A stretch of DNA of 64,000 bases from Amphiura filiformis (GCF_039555335.1 NC_092629.1:34466537-34530536); one strand, 5' to 3'; positions 23,678-35,529 are shown, counted from the stretch's first letter. Program-made: numbers and translations. The notes: a model not told the origin generated them from the sequence alone.

Positions 23678-25045
23678 TTATTTATGTTTGTCATCAATTT
23701 GCTTATCGACTCTAGAAGGATCATCTTTGTTCCCAGTGACCTCTCCATGTTCAAACCTTTTTATGAGAAATTCTTTCTGCTTGTTAGAAAACCTGGTATG
23801 TTTTCTGCCTGATTTCAAGGCCCATCCAAGACATAATTCTGTTGTTGGTTCAGCTAGAATACAATGTTGCCCACATGTGATTCCTGAAACTTGTGGAAGT
23901 GTGCTTTCCTCTCTTGAAAGCATATTTGCATATCTCATTTTGGCTCTATCTAGTAGCCTTTCTCTCTGTTTGTATCGGTCATGTTTTCCTGACAGAATAT
24001 GAGCTTCTAACGCTGATGATTTGATGTATGTCTTTGTACATGTTTCCTCAGGGCAACTGAATATACCAGTTGAGCTCACACTACTAGTAGAGTCGTAGAC
24101 TTCTTCATGAAGATCAACTTCACGACTTTCTTGGTTAGCAAGTTCTGCAGATGCGCATACATTCTGATGCTGATTGGCGTCAAGAGTAATTTGGTTGATG
24201 GTACTTGACGATGGTCCTGTTGTTGGCCTAAACACAGTGCTTGTTGTCGTACTGCATACGTAATGTTTGGAATAACTGGTGCCTGAAAATCACCATCATT
24301 TACGATTTTGCCAGGCCCAATGTTATAAGCTCGCCATACTCTAATTCCGGCATCTGTAAACTGGAAGTTATTAATGTAACTTATACCACTCCATTGAATG
24401 TGTGGTTGAATTATACCAGCTGAACACCATAGATGCCGCCGTTTGACATCATGGCTTTCTCCATTTGCTTAGCATCCATAATATCGTTGCCTTCATTCAG
24501 ATAAATGTCCATATGTCGTTTTATTTAGGCTGCCTTTCGATCGCATGGACCTTTCCCCCCTTGAGGATCAGAAAAGTCTATTCGTTTTACTTCAATGCCT
24601 GTTCTTGTGGAGAGATATTTTCCCGGGATATTTTGCAGCTAATATCGTGTTCCATTATTCCAATTACGGTACTGCTGTCTTGCTTGGTTGAGTCAAAGAT
24701 GTGGACTATTGCAATACTCTGGTAGTCGTTCCCACACTTTTTAATGGCTACACTAATGTGCCATGGAGTCCCCTTTGGCAAACCAATCTGTCTGGCTTTC
24801 TCTAAATCTCCTTGGAAGATACGTCATAGCCCAGTCGAGAGTAACCATTACTGCGTTGTCACCCATTAAAGACAAAATGTGCTGTTTGCAAGTATCCTGA
24901 TTGACTGTCCTCAACTGGTGTCCTTTCCATAATTGGATGTCGTATACAGCTCGCTCAATGCGGTAGAGGATTTCTTCCCTGTCTTCCGAAGATGGAAATG
25001 CTAACTCACTGGAAGAACACACTTGTTTGATGTTGTTCAAAGAGT
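23678..25045 (-). pseudogene. DDE transposase-like / C2H2 gene, central part, broken
   Basis: Read on the minus strand the conserved blocks come in order. First is DNAVMVTLDWAMTYLPRRFR with QTDWFAKG (first acidic residue of an RNase H-like fold by analogy). Then come AIVHIFDSTKQDSSTVIGIM, IDFSDPQGGKGPCDRKAA, IYLNEGNDIMDAKQMEKAMM, and NNFQFTDAGIRVWRAYNIGP. Next are a C2H2 finger (CPEETC...ALEAHILSGKH) and GWALKSGRKHTRFSNKQKEF. This block order occurs in a multi-copy, poorly named protein family of corals, molluscs and other invertebrates that looks transposase-derived. At least three frame breaks are seen, and the SDNAGCYH-type block expected between VIGIM and IDFSD is missing. It is a dead copy. 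Its C-terminal continuation is on the other strand at 25071-25458. Confidence 0.7.
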
Positions 25046-25070
25046 TCGAAAGTGTCTAACAACCACTGCA

Positions 25071-25458
25071 GAATGAAAATAACGAGAGGGTGTTTAGTGC
25101 AAGTGAGTATCTGACGCCACAACAAATAGGTAGCTTTTTCTCCAGACTTTCAGCCAAGAAAAGAGCAAATGGAGGTTTAGAGGAGATAACTGATGATCTG
25201 GAAGCTCCAGCAGACACAGCGGTGTTTCAAGATAGCCTAAGACAAGTGGTGCAGGAAGTTTCTCATCCTATAATTGTTGGTGAAATAAATGTATGCCGCA
25301 CTGTAAAAAATGACAAACTTCAAAGTTTGAGCATAAATACCCTCAAAGACATCTGTTCCTCACTTAACATTGACACTAGTGATGTTAGCATTCGACGAAA
25401 GGCACCATATTTGGACAACATTAGGATTGCTGTTAGTGATTGTTCATGTTCTCACTAG
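25071..25458 (+). pseudogene. C-terminal part of the same DDE/C2H2 gene, opposite strand
   Basis: After CTGCAG (acceptor-like) the plus strand reads NENNERVFSASEYLTPQQIG, then SFFSRLSAKKR, then about 85 further residues to a stop at 25456-25458. In the family the EYLT..QI.SFFSRL block directly follows the F..GE.TG.K.DP..V segment, which here ends at 23690 on the minus strand. The two pieces abut back to back near 25045-25071, as expected if the 23.68-25.06 kb segment was inverted in place. Confidence 0.6.
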
Positions 25459-27475
25459 GTTAGATTTAGTTGGCACTAGCGTCAAATTTGTTGACAATGC
25501 CTTGAGCATACCATAAAATACTGACTTTTTTTCATTACATTATTTCAAATTGCTTGTTCACTCATTGGAATGCCAGTTGTTGATTTGCAAACTATAGAAA
25601 CAACTCGTAATTTACCAATTGACATCATTTATAATCCTTTAAATTATGGCATGCACATTTACACTATAATGTAGATTGTATTGTAGCTTTATTATAACAT
25701 TAGGCCTACTCCAAAGTAGTGACGAAGTTGCCTAGCTCTGGTACTGTAGTTACATGGTTAAATCTATCACAAACTGTATGATCCTGGTCAAAATATATCC
25801 CCTTTGCTTTCCTCAAGGTAATCTACCTTAATTTTCATCATGTTCATATGGCAATTCTATTTCTTGACATTTTTGCCTATAATTCTATACACTAGATGGA
25901 TGATTGTCTAATAGATAACAAACGTGGCGGGAAAGATTGTTGATTTTGATAAAGTTATTCTGGACGCCAAATTTGATTTTGTTGGAAAAGTACCATTTAT
26001 CATTAATTATCAATTGGATGATAAAAATAGACAGATACCCGCATAATTAGTGGCAACACAATTATCAACAATGTAACTTACCCTACTTTTCGGTTTGAGA
26101 ATATTAATTGTTAATGGGGGTGGGAGTTGTTTGACCAATAATGTGGCTATGAAAATTTGCATACATACTTAAGTGGAAGTCTATGGATAAGATATGGGTC
26201 AATAAACATTTCTCGGTATGTTATTTGTAAATCTCTGACCAATAAATGATTACGTTTACTGTAAGAGTGCTATATAATTAGCTAATTTTAATCGAAAATA
26301 GTGAATTTTCGTATAAGTAAAATTTCGCTATGGGGTACAGACCCCAATTTTTTTATTGGATGATTTATCAACCCCATTCATGGTTATTCTCATTCAATCC
26401 CAGACTTAAATCAGCAAACCCTACCTTGAGAGTTATTGACTTTTAAAGTTATAGTACTTTTACTAAAGAAAAAAAGTGCAAAAAAGCGGGATTTTGCATT
26501 GCGTATTGCGCAATATTATGGATGATTGAAAAAAATGGCAATACTATTTTTGTAACATGTAATGTATAGGTATTTATCAGAAGCAATTTCAATTATCCTG
26601 TACTTACAGCAATTTTGTTAGAGCCGGCCGAAAATGAGCCTCTTTCAGTACTGCGAAATTGAAAAAAATGACTTTTTCTGTAGCCAACTTCAAAGGCCCG
26701 TTGTCATGGCGACAAGGAACATTTGAATTTTTTATCAAGCTACATAATCATTAGACCCAATAACCTTTCCTGTCATAAGATTTGGACAAAATCCATTGAC
26801 CTTCATTTTTTGGCTTTGGCCGCACCTTGCTGAATCGGTACAGACATCCAGTCTTAAAACAGATTGTGAATCTCAGCATCATGCATTGCATGATTATGAA
26901 TTAACTCGCAGTCGTAGCCTATGTATGTGAATTTTCGCCCCACAATGCATCAAATTTGCCCCTTTTCCTTACCACGTTCAGTACAATAATTTTAGATTGT
27001 TACAACTGCACCCCGTCCACACTCCACACTTCAAATTATACATGTTCTTGACCCAGAGATGTGTTACAATTGCCCCTTACCCTGGGGACAATTGTAACAC
27101 GTGACATACCTGCTAAAAAGTATTTTTTATTCAAAAGTAGGCCTACCTGTTTTATCAAGTCCCGTATAAAACCTGCTTGGATATTAAGATAAGACCCGAA
27201 TCTCTCTAATTTAAGCAAATTTAATTATAACCTGCTATACGGTGCTACCTATATCAAGAGCTTGTTACATTCAAAAATGCAAAATCCGTTTCAATTGTCC
27301 CCGGTCTCCCCTAGTGAGCTGGTAGGACTCCAAACCCTTCACCCAATATCAGTAGTCCGACGAGTAATTTTGTAGTCCGCTTAAAAATTGTATTTATCAT
27401 TCGTTATTTTCATAATTGTACAATTCATTGTATGTTGTAGCTTGATGAATATTTTGCTTGTTGCTTGATGAATGG
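25459..27475. other. No gene recognised
   Basis: AT-rich noncoding sequence without supported exons. Weak internal similarity to other AT-rich intergenic tracts only. Confidence 0.4.
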
Positions 27476-27479
27476 ATAA

Positions 27480-27480
27480 A

Positions 27481-27525
<45 letters not shown>

Positions 27526-27526
27526 C
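27480..27526. repeat. (ATTG)n microsatellite
   Basis: About eleven uninterrupted ATTG/TTGA units. Confidence 0.95.
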
Positions 27527-28220
27527 ATTTACAAATAGTCGCCTATTGTTATCAATCAATTTATTGGAATCACCTTTGTAAAAGTGGTACATGCACACAT
27601 GTGCAGTGCATCCAACATAAAAATACAATTACACAGAACATCAATATAAAAACAACAAACATAGGCCTACTTAGATACTGTGCCCACTGTGCTTATGTAC
27701 AAATGTCTGAAGTGAAAAGGATAATATAATGTATAAGTTAAAAAAATTCACAAGCTAAACTTAACACCAGTATACAAGTAGGCCTACACTATACGTCCAT
27801 CCCACAAATACTCTACGTTTGCCTGCTTAACACGTAGGCCTATGTGGCCAGTATTTGATTAACTCCTGACTCGATATCATTATGTTGGTCGCACTCATTT
27901 GCACTTACTTTATTGAGTTGTTACAACTCAGAAAATAAAACTAGGTGAGCATAATTTTCTAGGTGTGCTATATAGTATACAAAATTTTGCACTGATTACA
28001 AAATAAATATTTGAATACTGCTAATTGTGCAGAAAATGATCCAATTACGTGAATTAAGTAACAAAGTACTAAATTGGAATAACTCCTGGGAATAACTCAA
28101 AACAATAAGTACCAGTAACTTAATATGAACGAGTTACATCAACTCACATGTGGAAAGTCAATAACTCCACTAATTGGTTCTTTGAACCTTGCTTATTTTT
28201 CTAAGTTCCCTGAACTTGAA
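27527..28220. other. No gene recognised
   Basis: Noncoding. The segment from about 27890 may be the left half of the hairpin-bearing element centred on 28255. Confidence 0.4.
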
Positions 28221-28227
28221 TTCAGAA

Positions 28228-28283
28228 GTTGGCATTACTTAAAAAGTTGACGCAACGACTTCAACTTTTTAAGTAATGCCAAC
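28228..28283. repeat. Hairpin with 23-bp perfect arms
   Basis: GTTGGCATTACTTAAAAAGT extends to a 23-bp arm (28228-28250), exactly complementary to 28261-28283, with a 10-nt loop. Flanking AACTC/GAGTT-rich sequence on both sides suggests the core of a larger foldback MITE of about 0.5 kb. Confidence 0.85.
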
Positions 28284-28898
28284 AAAGTTGATTAATTGAC
28301 GGAACTTTTTGAGCTTTTTCAGCATTTTTAAGTTCGGATAACTAAAATGAATTTTGTTTTGGCAACTTTTACACTATTTTTGAGTTGTCCAAACTTACTC
28401 CTTTTGAATTGCGCCAACAAGGCATTTCTATGAGTGTATTATTAGTAGGCATGTCCACTAAAAATTGAAGTACTTTTAAATTGATTCAGACCTAACTTAT
28501 TGGCTTGGAATTGATGAAAGAAACATTTTGGCGTTTAAATAATCTTAATCGGACGTTTCATTCCAGAGATATGGCCTTTCGAGTGTCACGGTTTTATATA
28601 GGGCTGCTAGAACATGTTAAAAAGTTAAAGTCCAAAAAGGAATACTAACAGAAAGTGCAACTTCAAGGTACTTTTCTTAATGTATTTATTAACTAGCGTT
28701 ATCTGGAACATTATATTTGCTTATAACAACATGAAAATAAGATCATCCTGAAAATTTAATCGATTTTGTTGACATACAACAAAAATATAAGACCTCAACA
28801 CCCATGGTTTGTTTGGTGAAACCTCAAGCATGATCATAGATGGCCGCCATGGAAAATATCTCCATAGAGGAGATGAACAATAAGTGCATTATTTCAAA

Positions 28899-29320
28899 TG
28901 AATAGCGGTAGTCTTAAACATTGTTCAATCTTTTAAGGTCAGCACATTTTATCTTCAAAAATTATTATATTTCATCATGGCATAAGTTTGGTAACATTAA
29001 TCACTACCAATTTTGAGAAATTTGCTCCAAATCAAAGGTTATCTTTACTACATTGAGCAATACACTGTGTGTGCATGTGCCCACTATGGTTTCCGAGAGT
29101 GTGTGGTTCCCAGTAGTTTCTCTCCCTATGGATATAGGTACACGGTCTGTAACACAGACTAGGTAGTGAGTAGTGCACGGGGAAGTAAAAGATTTGAGAT
29201 GGGCCGCGGTAGGCTTAAACATTCTTAAATTTCTTAACATCCTGCACATTTTGTCTTCAAAAATAGTTAAATTTTATGAGTATGTAAGTTTGCTTGTCTG
29301 ATTCACTCCAAATTCGGAGA
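28899..29320 (+). repeat. Two diverged direct copies of a ~120 bp segment
   Basis: 28899-29025 and 29206-29325 share GCGGTAG(T/G)CTTAAACATT, (A/C)GCACATTTT(A/G)TCTTCAAAAAT and a GTAAGTTTG-like segment. Noncoding. Confidence 0.55.
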
Positions 29321-29325
29321 TAATT

Positions 29326-30215
29326 GCGTTTGAACACCTGATGCACGGAATGGTGTCACTTCAACCTGTTGTAGTTCTCATCTCATTAAATTTTCATTAA
29401 AAAAGTTGATCTCTTCATGAAGGAAGGTCCTCTCTATTTACTGACCAAACAGGAAAAAGTTTGGTTAATGTTTTCTGGTGGAATCAGGAATTTCTTGAAA
29501 CACCCTGATATAGGCCTACATTTGGATCAAAACAAGTATGTACGCCATTTAACAGGCCTGGGATTTCTTGTATCGATCACTTTCTCCATAGACAATACGT
29601 GTGTGAGTGCACGCACACAGTAAATGAAAAATCGTTCTAGTGGAAACTGTATTAACAGTGGTCATCCCTATTATTAGGCCCCGGTATTACTCCCTATTCC
29701 AGAAAAATACAGAACTAATTTTTTGGGATTAAAAAATATTATCCTGTTTTGTCAAATTTTAATTTTTGGTCAATTTTTGGAAATAAGGGCCAAAAACATG
29801 CGTTTTAGGGTGTTTTTCGTATGCTGTGACAATCAAGCCCAGAGACTTGTATCAAGACTAATTTCAGTTTACGCAGTCTAATTTTTTTCATTCTGATAAC
29901 CAATAATTTAATTAAAGAAACACAAAACAGTGAAAATTATAGCAAAATTTCGGCATATACTCAAGATTTTGAATGCTTAGACTTGTTCCAAGTCTTTGAT
30001 TTTTGTGACTCGATTGTCAGAAAATATGCCGAAAATGCATGTTTTTGGCTCTTTTTTCAAGAAATTAGTAAAATAGTGATTTTTTTCTTTTATTGCCAGT
30101 TAGGACTAACTAAAGGATTAGGATTGAGCTATATATGTTTCATTTGGCAGAACTTGATAATATGTTTCTGGAATATGGAGTATAGGCACAGATTACATGT
30201 TAGGCCTATATAGGC
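29326..30215. other. No gene; weak foldback
   Basis: 29785-29845 (GGGCCAAAAACATGCGTTTT...TGTGACAATC) is a diverged inverted match to 30003-30055 (GATTGTCAGAAAATATGCCG...TTTTTGGCTC). This suggests a decayed foldback element of about 270 bp. Confidence 0.4.
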
Positions 30216-30220
30216 CTAAG

Positions 30221-30372
30221 TCGTGTTCACACCCCGATTCACACAGTCGGACATATGAGTTAATATTTCCGGCACTAAGCGACTTATCACTAAGGCCTAT
30301 CCGGTAGGCCTAATAGGGACTTATTACCGCGGTGTATACGGACCGGTAGTAAGTCCGACAGTGTGAACACGA
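30221..30372. mobile_element. 152-bp MITE, 12-bp TIRs
   Basis: TCGTGTTCACAC at the left end and GTGTGAACACGA at the right. An inner inverted pair, CAGTCGGAC / GTCCGAC, supports a hairpin structure. Noncoding. Confidence 0.7.
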
Positions 30373-30589
30373 TAGTTGCACAGGTGACTGATTCCCAGTC
30401 AATCTACTCAGTCAACTGGCTTGTGATATTTTGAGTTTAATGTTGGGTGCCAATTATTGGGCTTTGAATGTGGTCCAGGAAGCTGTTCCATGTCAGTGCA
30501 TTTTGCTGTTGTGTCAGTTGGACAACTTTTGGTTACTAACCACTGTGTAGAGTAGAATATTGAAGTAATCCTGTGTGCAATTTGAACAC

Positions 30590-31440
30590 AGGAACTTGGT
30601 CTAGAACTTAATGAGTTTCTTGATGGTGAGGAAATTGCAACCAAAATTGTGAAACAAGTTAACTCTCGTTTGAAATTCCTCTACAGGCAAGCAAATTGTT
30701 TTAATCAAAAAGTGAAGAAAATGGTCTGCTCAGCTCTTGTGCCTGTTTGATTATTCTATTTCCTCCTGGTATTGCGCCATTTCTAAATATCATTCGATCA
30801 TATTGCAGCGAGCTCAGAACAAAGTTATCAGATTTTTTCTGGGCAAAGATCACATATATCATATTAACAAAGCTGACTTTCAGAATTTAGGCATTTCAAA
30901 TATCAGGACAAGGGCTGAGCAGCTCCGTTTGAACCATGTTTTTAATATTTTTCATGATGTTTGCCCAAGCTTTATGAAAGAAAACTTTGGCAAATTATCT
31001 AATCTTCATCGTTATAACACTAGTGGTAGCAATTTTAACTTTCAAGTTCCAAAAATTAAAACAGCAGATTCCGCTTCTTTTTTTATATAATGCAATCCAT
31101 AATTGGAACAAACTTCCCGATAATGTAAAATTGTGCAATATAAAATCAATGTTTAAAGAAGATGTTAAAAGTATCCTCTTAGACCACATGGTTATAGTTT
31201 TTAATATTGTAATTTAGGTGTTTCATGTTTTAAATAGTTGTAATAATATATATTTTCATTGTTTATTGTGTATTTTAAAGGACCCCTTTGGAAATAAGTC
31301 GCTGACTTAGGGAAATCCTTGGCATATTATCTTGTCAATATTTTATGTTTTAATTTGCATTTTATATGTTCTGTGCAATATGGTTTTTGACTCTTATGAT
31401 AATATGCTAAATAAACTCAAATCAAATCAGATCAAATCAT
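30590..31440 (+). mobile_element. CR1/jockey-like LINE, 3' end
   Basis: The 5'-truncated copy encodes the carboxyl region of ORF2. Blocks are EFLDGEEIATKIVKQVNSRL, KFLYRQANCFNQKVKKM, then SSWYCAISKYHSIILQRAQN and KVIRFFLGKDHIYHI, then QLRLNHVFNIFHDVCPSFMK and finally LYNAIHNWNKLPDNVKL. Frames shift at least twice, so it is dead. The 3' UTR carries a GGACCCCTTTGGAAATAAGT-type motif and ends in short AATCA repeats (31416-31440), as in CR1/jockey families. Confidence 0.85.
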
Positions 31441-32250
31441 TTTGCTCATGTTTATGGACAGGATTTTAAGATAGATGACATTGTGAAAAATTATAAGTTT
31501 CTTTTTGAGGCCAGTTTAGTTTTGTTTCTCGGCCGACACCCTCCCTCCCTGCCAGAAACGTAATCCTGAAATGTTGAAAATTTGCTGGGGCTTTTATACT
31601 ATAGGCCAAAAAAGTATTATATTGAGCAAGGAATTCAACTGTACAATGTGAATATCATACATAGGATACCCCTACAGCACGTAGAGTATTGATGTGGTGG
31701 GTAATAGCATTTCTTTGCCATAAAATGTTAGCTTTTACTGTCAGATATATCCCCTTTATTTTTGAGCCGAACAACTACGGCAAAGCAAAGAAAATTGGAA
31801 TTTACTACCAGCGCACATAAAATCGCCAATACGTACCACTCCTTCGGTTATGTTGTGGTACGACCCTTTGTTGTGTATATCACCGTCCCGCACGCCGTGA
31901 CGTGCTGTGTGTTATGAACATCGTGTATGCGTTCGACTAATAATTCCATCGTAATAATAAAGCGCTGAATCAGCCTTTAATTCAAAATCACGGATTTTGA
32001 CAAAACTACACCACTTAGAGTCTTGATTTTTGCAGGGTATATTGGTTTAATAAAGTACAATTTAATCGTGTAAAAAAAGGAATTTTAAAAATTCAGTGAG
32101 GGCGTCTTCCTCAGCAAATGTTATAATATGGCTTTAAGTTGTTATGATAAACAGGTTTCAAATTTTCATGAAAACTCAAAAATATTCAATCTAAATTGTT
32201 AATAAGTATTATTTATGTGAAGGTCATGCCATATTGCAATGCTCACGTGC
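31441..32250. other. No gene recognised
   Basis: Noncoding, AT-rich. No named repeat. Confidence 0.4.
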
Positions 32251-32375
32251 TAAGGGACGCACCATTAGAATTCAAGGGGGGGGGAGCTAGGAAGTTTTGA
32301 AAAAAAAACTTTCCCCACTAACACTAAAAAAACAACTTTCCCCACCAACACTAAAAAAACAACTTTCCCACCTAA
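32251..32375. repeat. Element terminus plus ~30-bp tandem repeat
   Basis: 32251-32284 (TAAGGGACGCACCATTAGA...CAAGGGGG) is the inverted counterpart of 13081-13121. It is followed by about three units of ACTTTCCCCACCAACACT plus an A-run. Confidence 0.65.
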
Positions 32376-32699
32376 CTGTGTATAACGTATGAAATTTAAA
32401 AAGAAACAAAAAACTTGCCGACTTGCCTCAATATTGTGGCCAATTCGACTTCTAAGCCTTCCGAATTCGGCACATTTGGAGTAGGCCTACATGCAATCAT
32501 AAGAAAATGGTCAACTTTGGTCTTGTCGTTTTATATGAAGTCAACCTAGACAATTACTGGGACTTATCAAAGTTGTAATTTAAGACTAGTAGTTATATAA
32601 AAGTGATGTTTTATCAATTTTGAAGGTGGGCCACATCGACTTTGGGCCCCTGAAAATGTTGAATTTGCAATAAATTTCATCTTCGTGAGGGCGCTGTTC

Positions 32700-32990
32700 G
32701 AAATGTAAATGAGTTCAGGCGGCATAGGACACGCAATTCGGACGTACGAGGCTGGCGAAGATACAGGGCTGACAGCCCCATTCACAATACACGGTTAGCG
32801 ATTATAAATGGACAATTAACATACTTGCAGTGGGGTACTTTGCAGAACCCCAACGGTTTTAGAGTAAGATAATTTTGCTTTGACACCACATAACAAATTT
32901 AGAATTGTTTGTGAAGATTTCATGATTAGGCCTATGTGTTAATCCAATGGCGACGTCAAAAATAGCGATATCGCATCCACCATCATCTGA
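32700..32990 (-). repeat. Dispersed repeat, inverted copy of 8126-8455
   Basis: See 8126-8455. This copy is shorter because an internal segment is missing. Confidence 0.75.
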
Positions 32991-33139
32991 TGAGTTGTGA
33001 CCTCAATTTTTTGGATATGCATTGTATTTATCCTATATATAGCATCAGTGACAACAAAAAATAATTAATCTGACATTAATGTGAATTTAGGGGGCTAAAC
33101 TTGCCAGTTTACAAAACGTTACATTTTTTCTTGCATAAT

Positions 33140-33590
33140 TTAATGACCTCATAAGTCAAATATTATGGGCCCCAGGGCCCCAAATGTTAAAACAAAGGAC
33201 CGTCTGTTTCTCATCAAAGCAGCTTCAGGGCTCAGAGTTTGTACACAGATTGTACCTGAGAATTATATTGTTATTTATTTGTACATATGAGCCCCATATG
33301 TCACATAATATGGGCCCCAGGGCCCCAAACGCTAAAACTTAGGGCCGGCCGTTACTCAGTAAATAAAGCAGCTACAGTGCCCAGCGTGAGTCTACTGAGA
33401 GCACCTGAGAATTATTCTTCAATATATGTTCATGAGCCTCATAAGTCAAATAGGCCTACTATGGGCCCCAGGGCCCCAGGGCCCCAAATGTTAAAACAAA
33501 GGGCCGGTCGTTTCTCATCAAATAATGCAGCTTCAGGGCTCAGAGTTTGTACAAAGATTGCACCTGAGAATTATATTGTTACTAACACCC
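33140..33590 (+). repeat. Tandem triplication, ~148-bp unit
   Basis: Three units start near 33145, 33292 and 33437. Each reads ATATTATGGGCCCCAGGGCC, CCAAA(T/C)G(T/C)TAAAAC, a GGCCGG(T/C)CGTT segment, an AAAGCAGC(T/A)(T/A)CAG segment and CACCTGAGAATTAT. The third unit has an extra CCAGGGC step. The 120-codon open frame across it is a by-product of the repeat. Confidence 0.9.
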
Positions 33591-33682
33591 ACCTCATACA
33601 CGTAGGAGGACTAAACAGCTCCACAGAGAATAGCGTAATTATAATATAGATGACATCAACGTTAAGGCTATTCCAGTTAAAT

Positions 33683-33800
33683 TACATACCCATTTCAGTA
33701 GAAAAAAAGCTTATTCCCAAAATTTCAGCTGATTCCGATTTTGCGTATGCGAGTTATGCATGATTATGTGTTACACTGCTCCCGCATTGCTCCACAGACA
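33683..33800 (+). mobile_element. TTAA-type MITE, partial copy cut by the gap
   Basis: Matches 35993-36105 (CATTTTCAGTAGA...GCATATTCCCAAAATTTCAG, then TTGCGT(A/T)TGCGAGTTATG). The copy runs into the N gap, so its right end is unknown. Confidence 0.75.
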
Positions 33801-34000
33801 NNNNNNNNNNNNNNNNNNNNNNNNNNNNNNNNNNNNNNNNNNNNNNNNNNNNNNNNNNNNNNNNNNNNNNNNNNNNNNNNNNNNNNNNNNNNNNNNNNNN
33901 NNNNNNNNNNNNNNNNNNNNNNNNNNNNNNNNNNNNNNNNNNNNNNNNNNNNNNNNNNNNNNNNNNNNNNNNNNNNNNNNNNNNNNNNNNNNNNNNNNNN
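33801..34000. other. Assembly gap, exactly 200 N
   Basis: A round-number run of N, so a placeholder of unknown true length. It lies upstream of MCT-A and could hide that gene's missing first exon. Confidence 1.
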
Positions 34001-34379
34001 TGCAGATCGCAGAATTGTGTGCATGGTTTACCACCACTCTGCCTAGCTATATAGTTATGTACAATACTGTATGAGTTTCTTATGAGTGCATGTCCATCTT
34101 AATAATAAGTCGGTTCGTACTTTTCATAAACTACTTTTTGAATCATAACTTTCGTGACCGAGGATATCTTGCAACTACGTGAAGCTCGTCTGGCAAATTC
34201 TTAATGAATAAATTCGCTTCACGTAATGAGTAAGTCGTACTTGATTGGTCAGTTTTACCTCCGAGTAATGAAAAACTCTAACATGATTGGTCAATTTGGT
34301 TCCACGGAGCAAAAAGTCAGCTACGCGTAGCAGCTCCACGTTGTGGCTGTTGCGGCCTACCATATCAGTATCCCATATG
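34001..34379. other. No gene recognised
   Basis: Noncoding. Short near-repeats (TTGATTGGTCA(G/A)TTT) occur at 34240 and 34284. Confidence 0.4.
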
Positions 34380-34860
34380 ATATTTCTATTGCAAGAAAAT
34401 TTTATTTGTTGTCAGGTAAATCACAGGTTTCGTTTAAATGTACTAACTGGAAATTAAATTAACTAATTAGTGAGGACCGGTATTTTTCTGTGGATATGTT
34501 TAACTGCAATTTTGATGTAAAACATTTGAAATCCGCTGTAAAAATTGTGATAATATTCAACTCTTTGAGAAAATAATTATATAAAGGAATGCATGTAAAA
34601 CCACGTGCAATACAATGTACATTATTGACACACTATCACTCTCTTTATCTACGTCAATAATAGAATAATCGATTTCAATCGAATTGAATACATTGCTCCA
34701 TTTTGTGTTTGTAGTTGACTACTGAGCGACCTAAGCGATCGATTGCTAGCCAATCAGATAGAACTCCTTTTCTTGCGTTCGGTGAAATACCACTCGCCCG
34801 TCGCTCACCAACAGAGTATTAAATTTATATTTATCGTATAGGACGTCGACACTGTGCGGA
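34380..34860 (+). repeat. Dispersed repeat, copy 2 (SINE-free version of 6570-7500)
   Basis: Same orientation as the 6.5 kb copy. At the point corresponding to the SINE, this copy reads GTACTAACTGGAAATTAAAT without interruption, i.e. an empty site. Confidence 0.75.
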
Positions 34861-34864
34861 GGTA

Positions 34865-35510
34865 AAGAAATGCACAGTGTATGTGCAAGCCGTGCACACT
34901 CCAAATATTTACGGTAAATCTGAATAGTGGTCACATATGACATATCATGTGTTCGGGAAATCACGTGGCAACATTTTAAGATTTCAGGCTTGTTTACTAG
35001 TTAATTGCCATTTGTACTCTTTATTATTTATCTTTGTTAATTAACATATATTTTAAATGCTGATAAATCGTGGTTGGCTGCCCATGATATCTGTTAAATT
35101 CAATGTTTTATGAATATAATTCTACCACGCAGAGGGGGTTACGCAGCAGAATTTCACATCACCTGACTTAGCTAGATTTCGAAGCTCTGCTCTTCAAATT
35201 CATGTACATTTCAAAGTTTATACATTTAATATATTTAATATGATACTAATTTTTTGTTATAATCAACTGGTACACGAAATATAAGTAGCTTATTACCTAT
35301 ACAGAAAGGTGATTACCAGCCTTCACTCAGCATATTGACATGCCCGGCATATGCAGCCATTCTCCGTCTGGATAACATGACTGTCGCCATCAATACGTCT
35401 GGGCGCAAATTTAAATAACAATACGCTATTTACATATCAATGTAGCCTCATGCTAATTAAAGCTGCTCCATCCAGGAGTTCATCTATGTTAATACTATAC
35501 AATGCTATAT
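34865..35510 (-). repeat. Dispersed repeat, inverted copy of 13275-13925
   Basis: Joins directly to the preceding repeat near 34862, at a GTCGACACTGTG palindrome. The two pieces that lie 6 kb apart in the left half of the window are adjacent here, so this may be the more complete version of one element. Confidence 0.8.
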
Positions 35511-35529
35511 TTATTAAATCCTGTGAGAT

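Noticed and set aside
29983-30213. 76-codon open frame rich in Phe/Ile
   Set aside because: AT-rich decayed foldback sequence; hydrophobicity reflects base composition.
33287-33649. 120-codon open frame
   Set aside because: Lies entirely in the 148-bp tandem repeat; the reading frame repeats with the unit and resembles no protein.
33741-34074. Open frames across the gap
   Set aside because: They consist mostly of undetermined residues from the 200 N.
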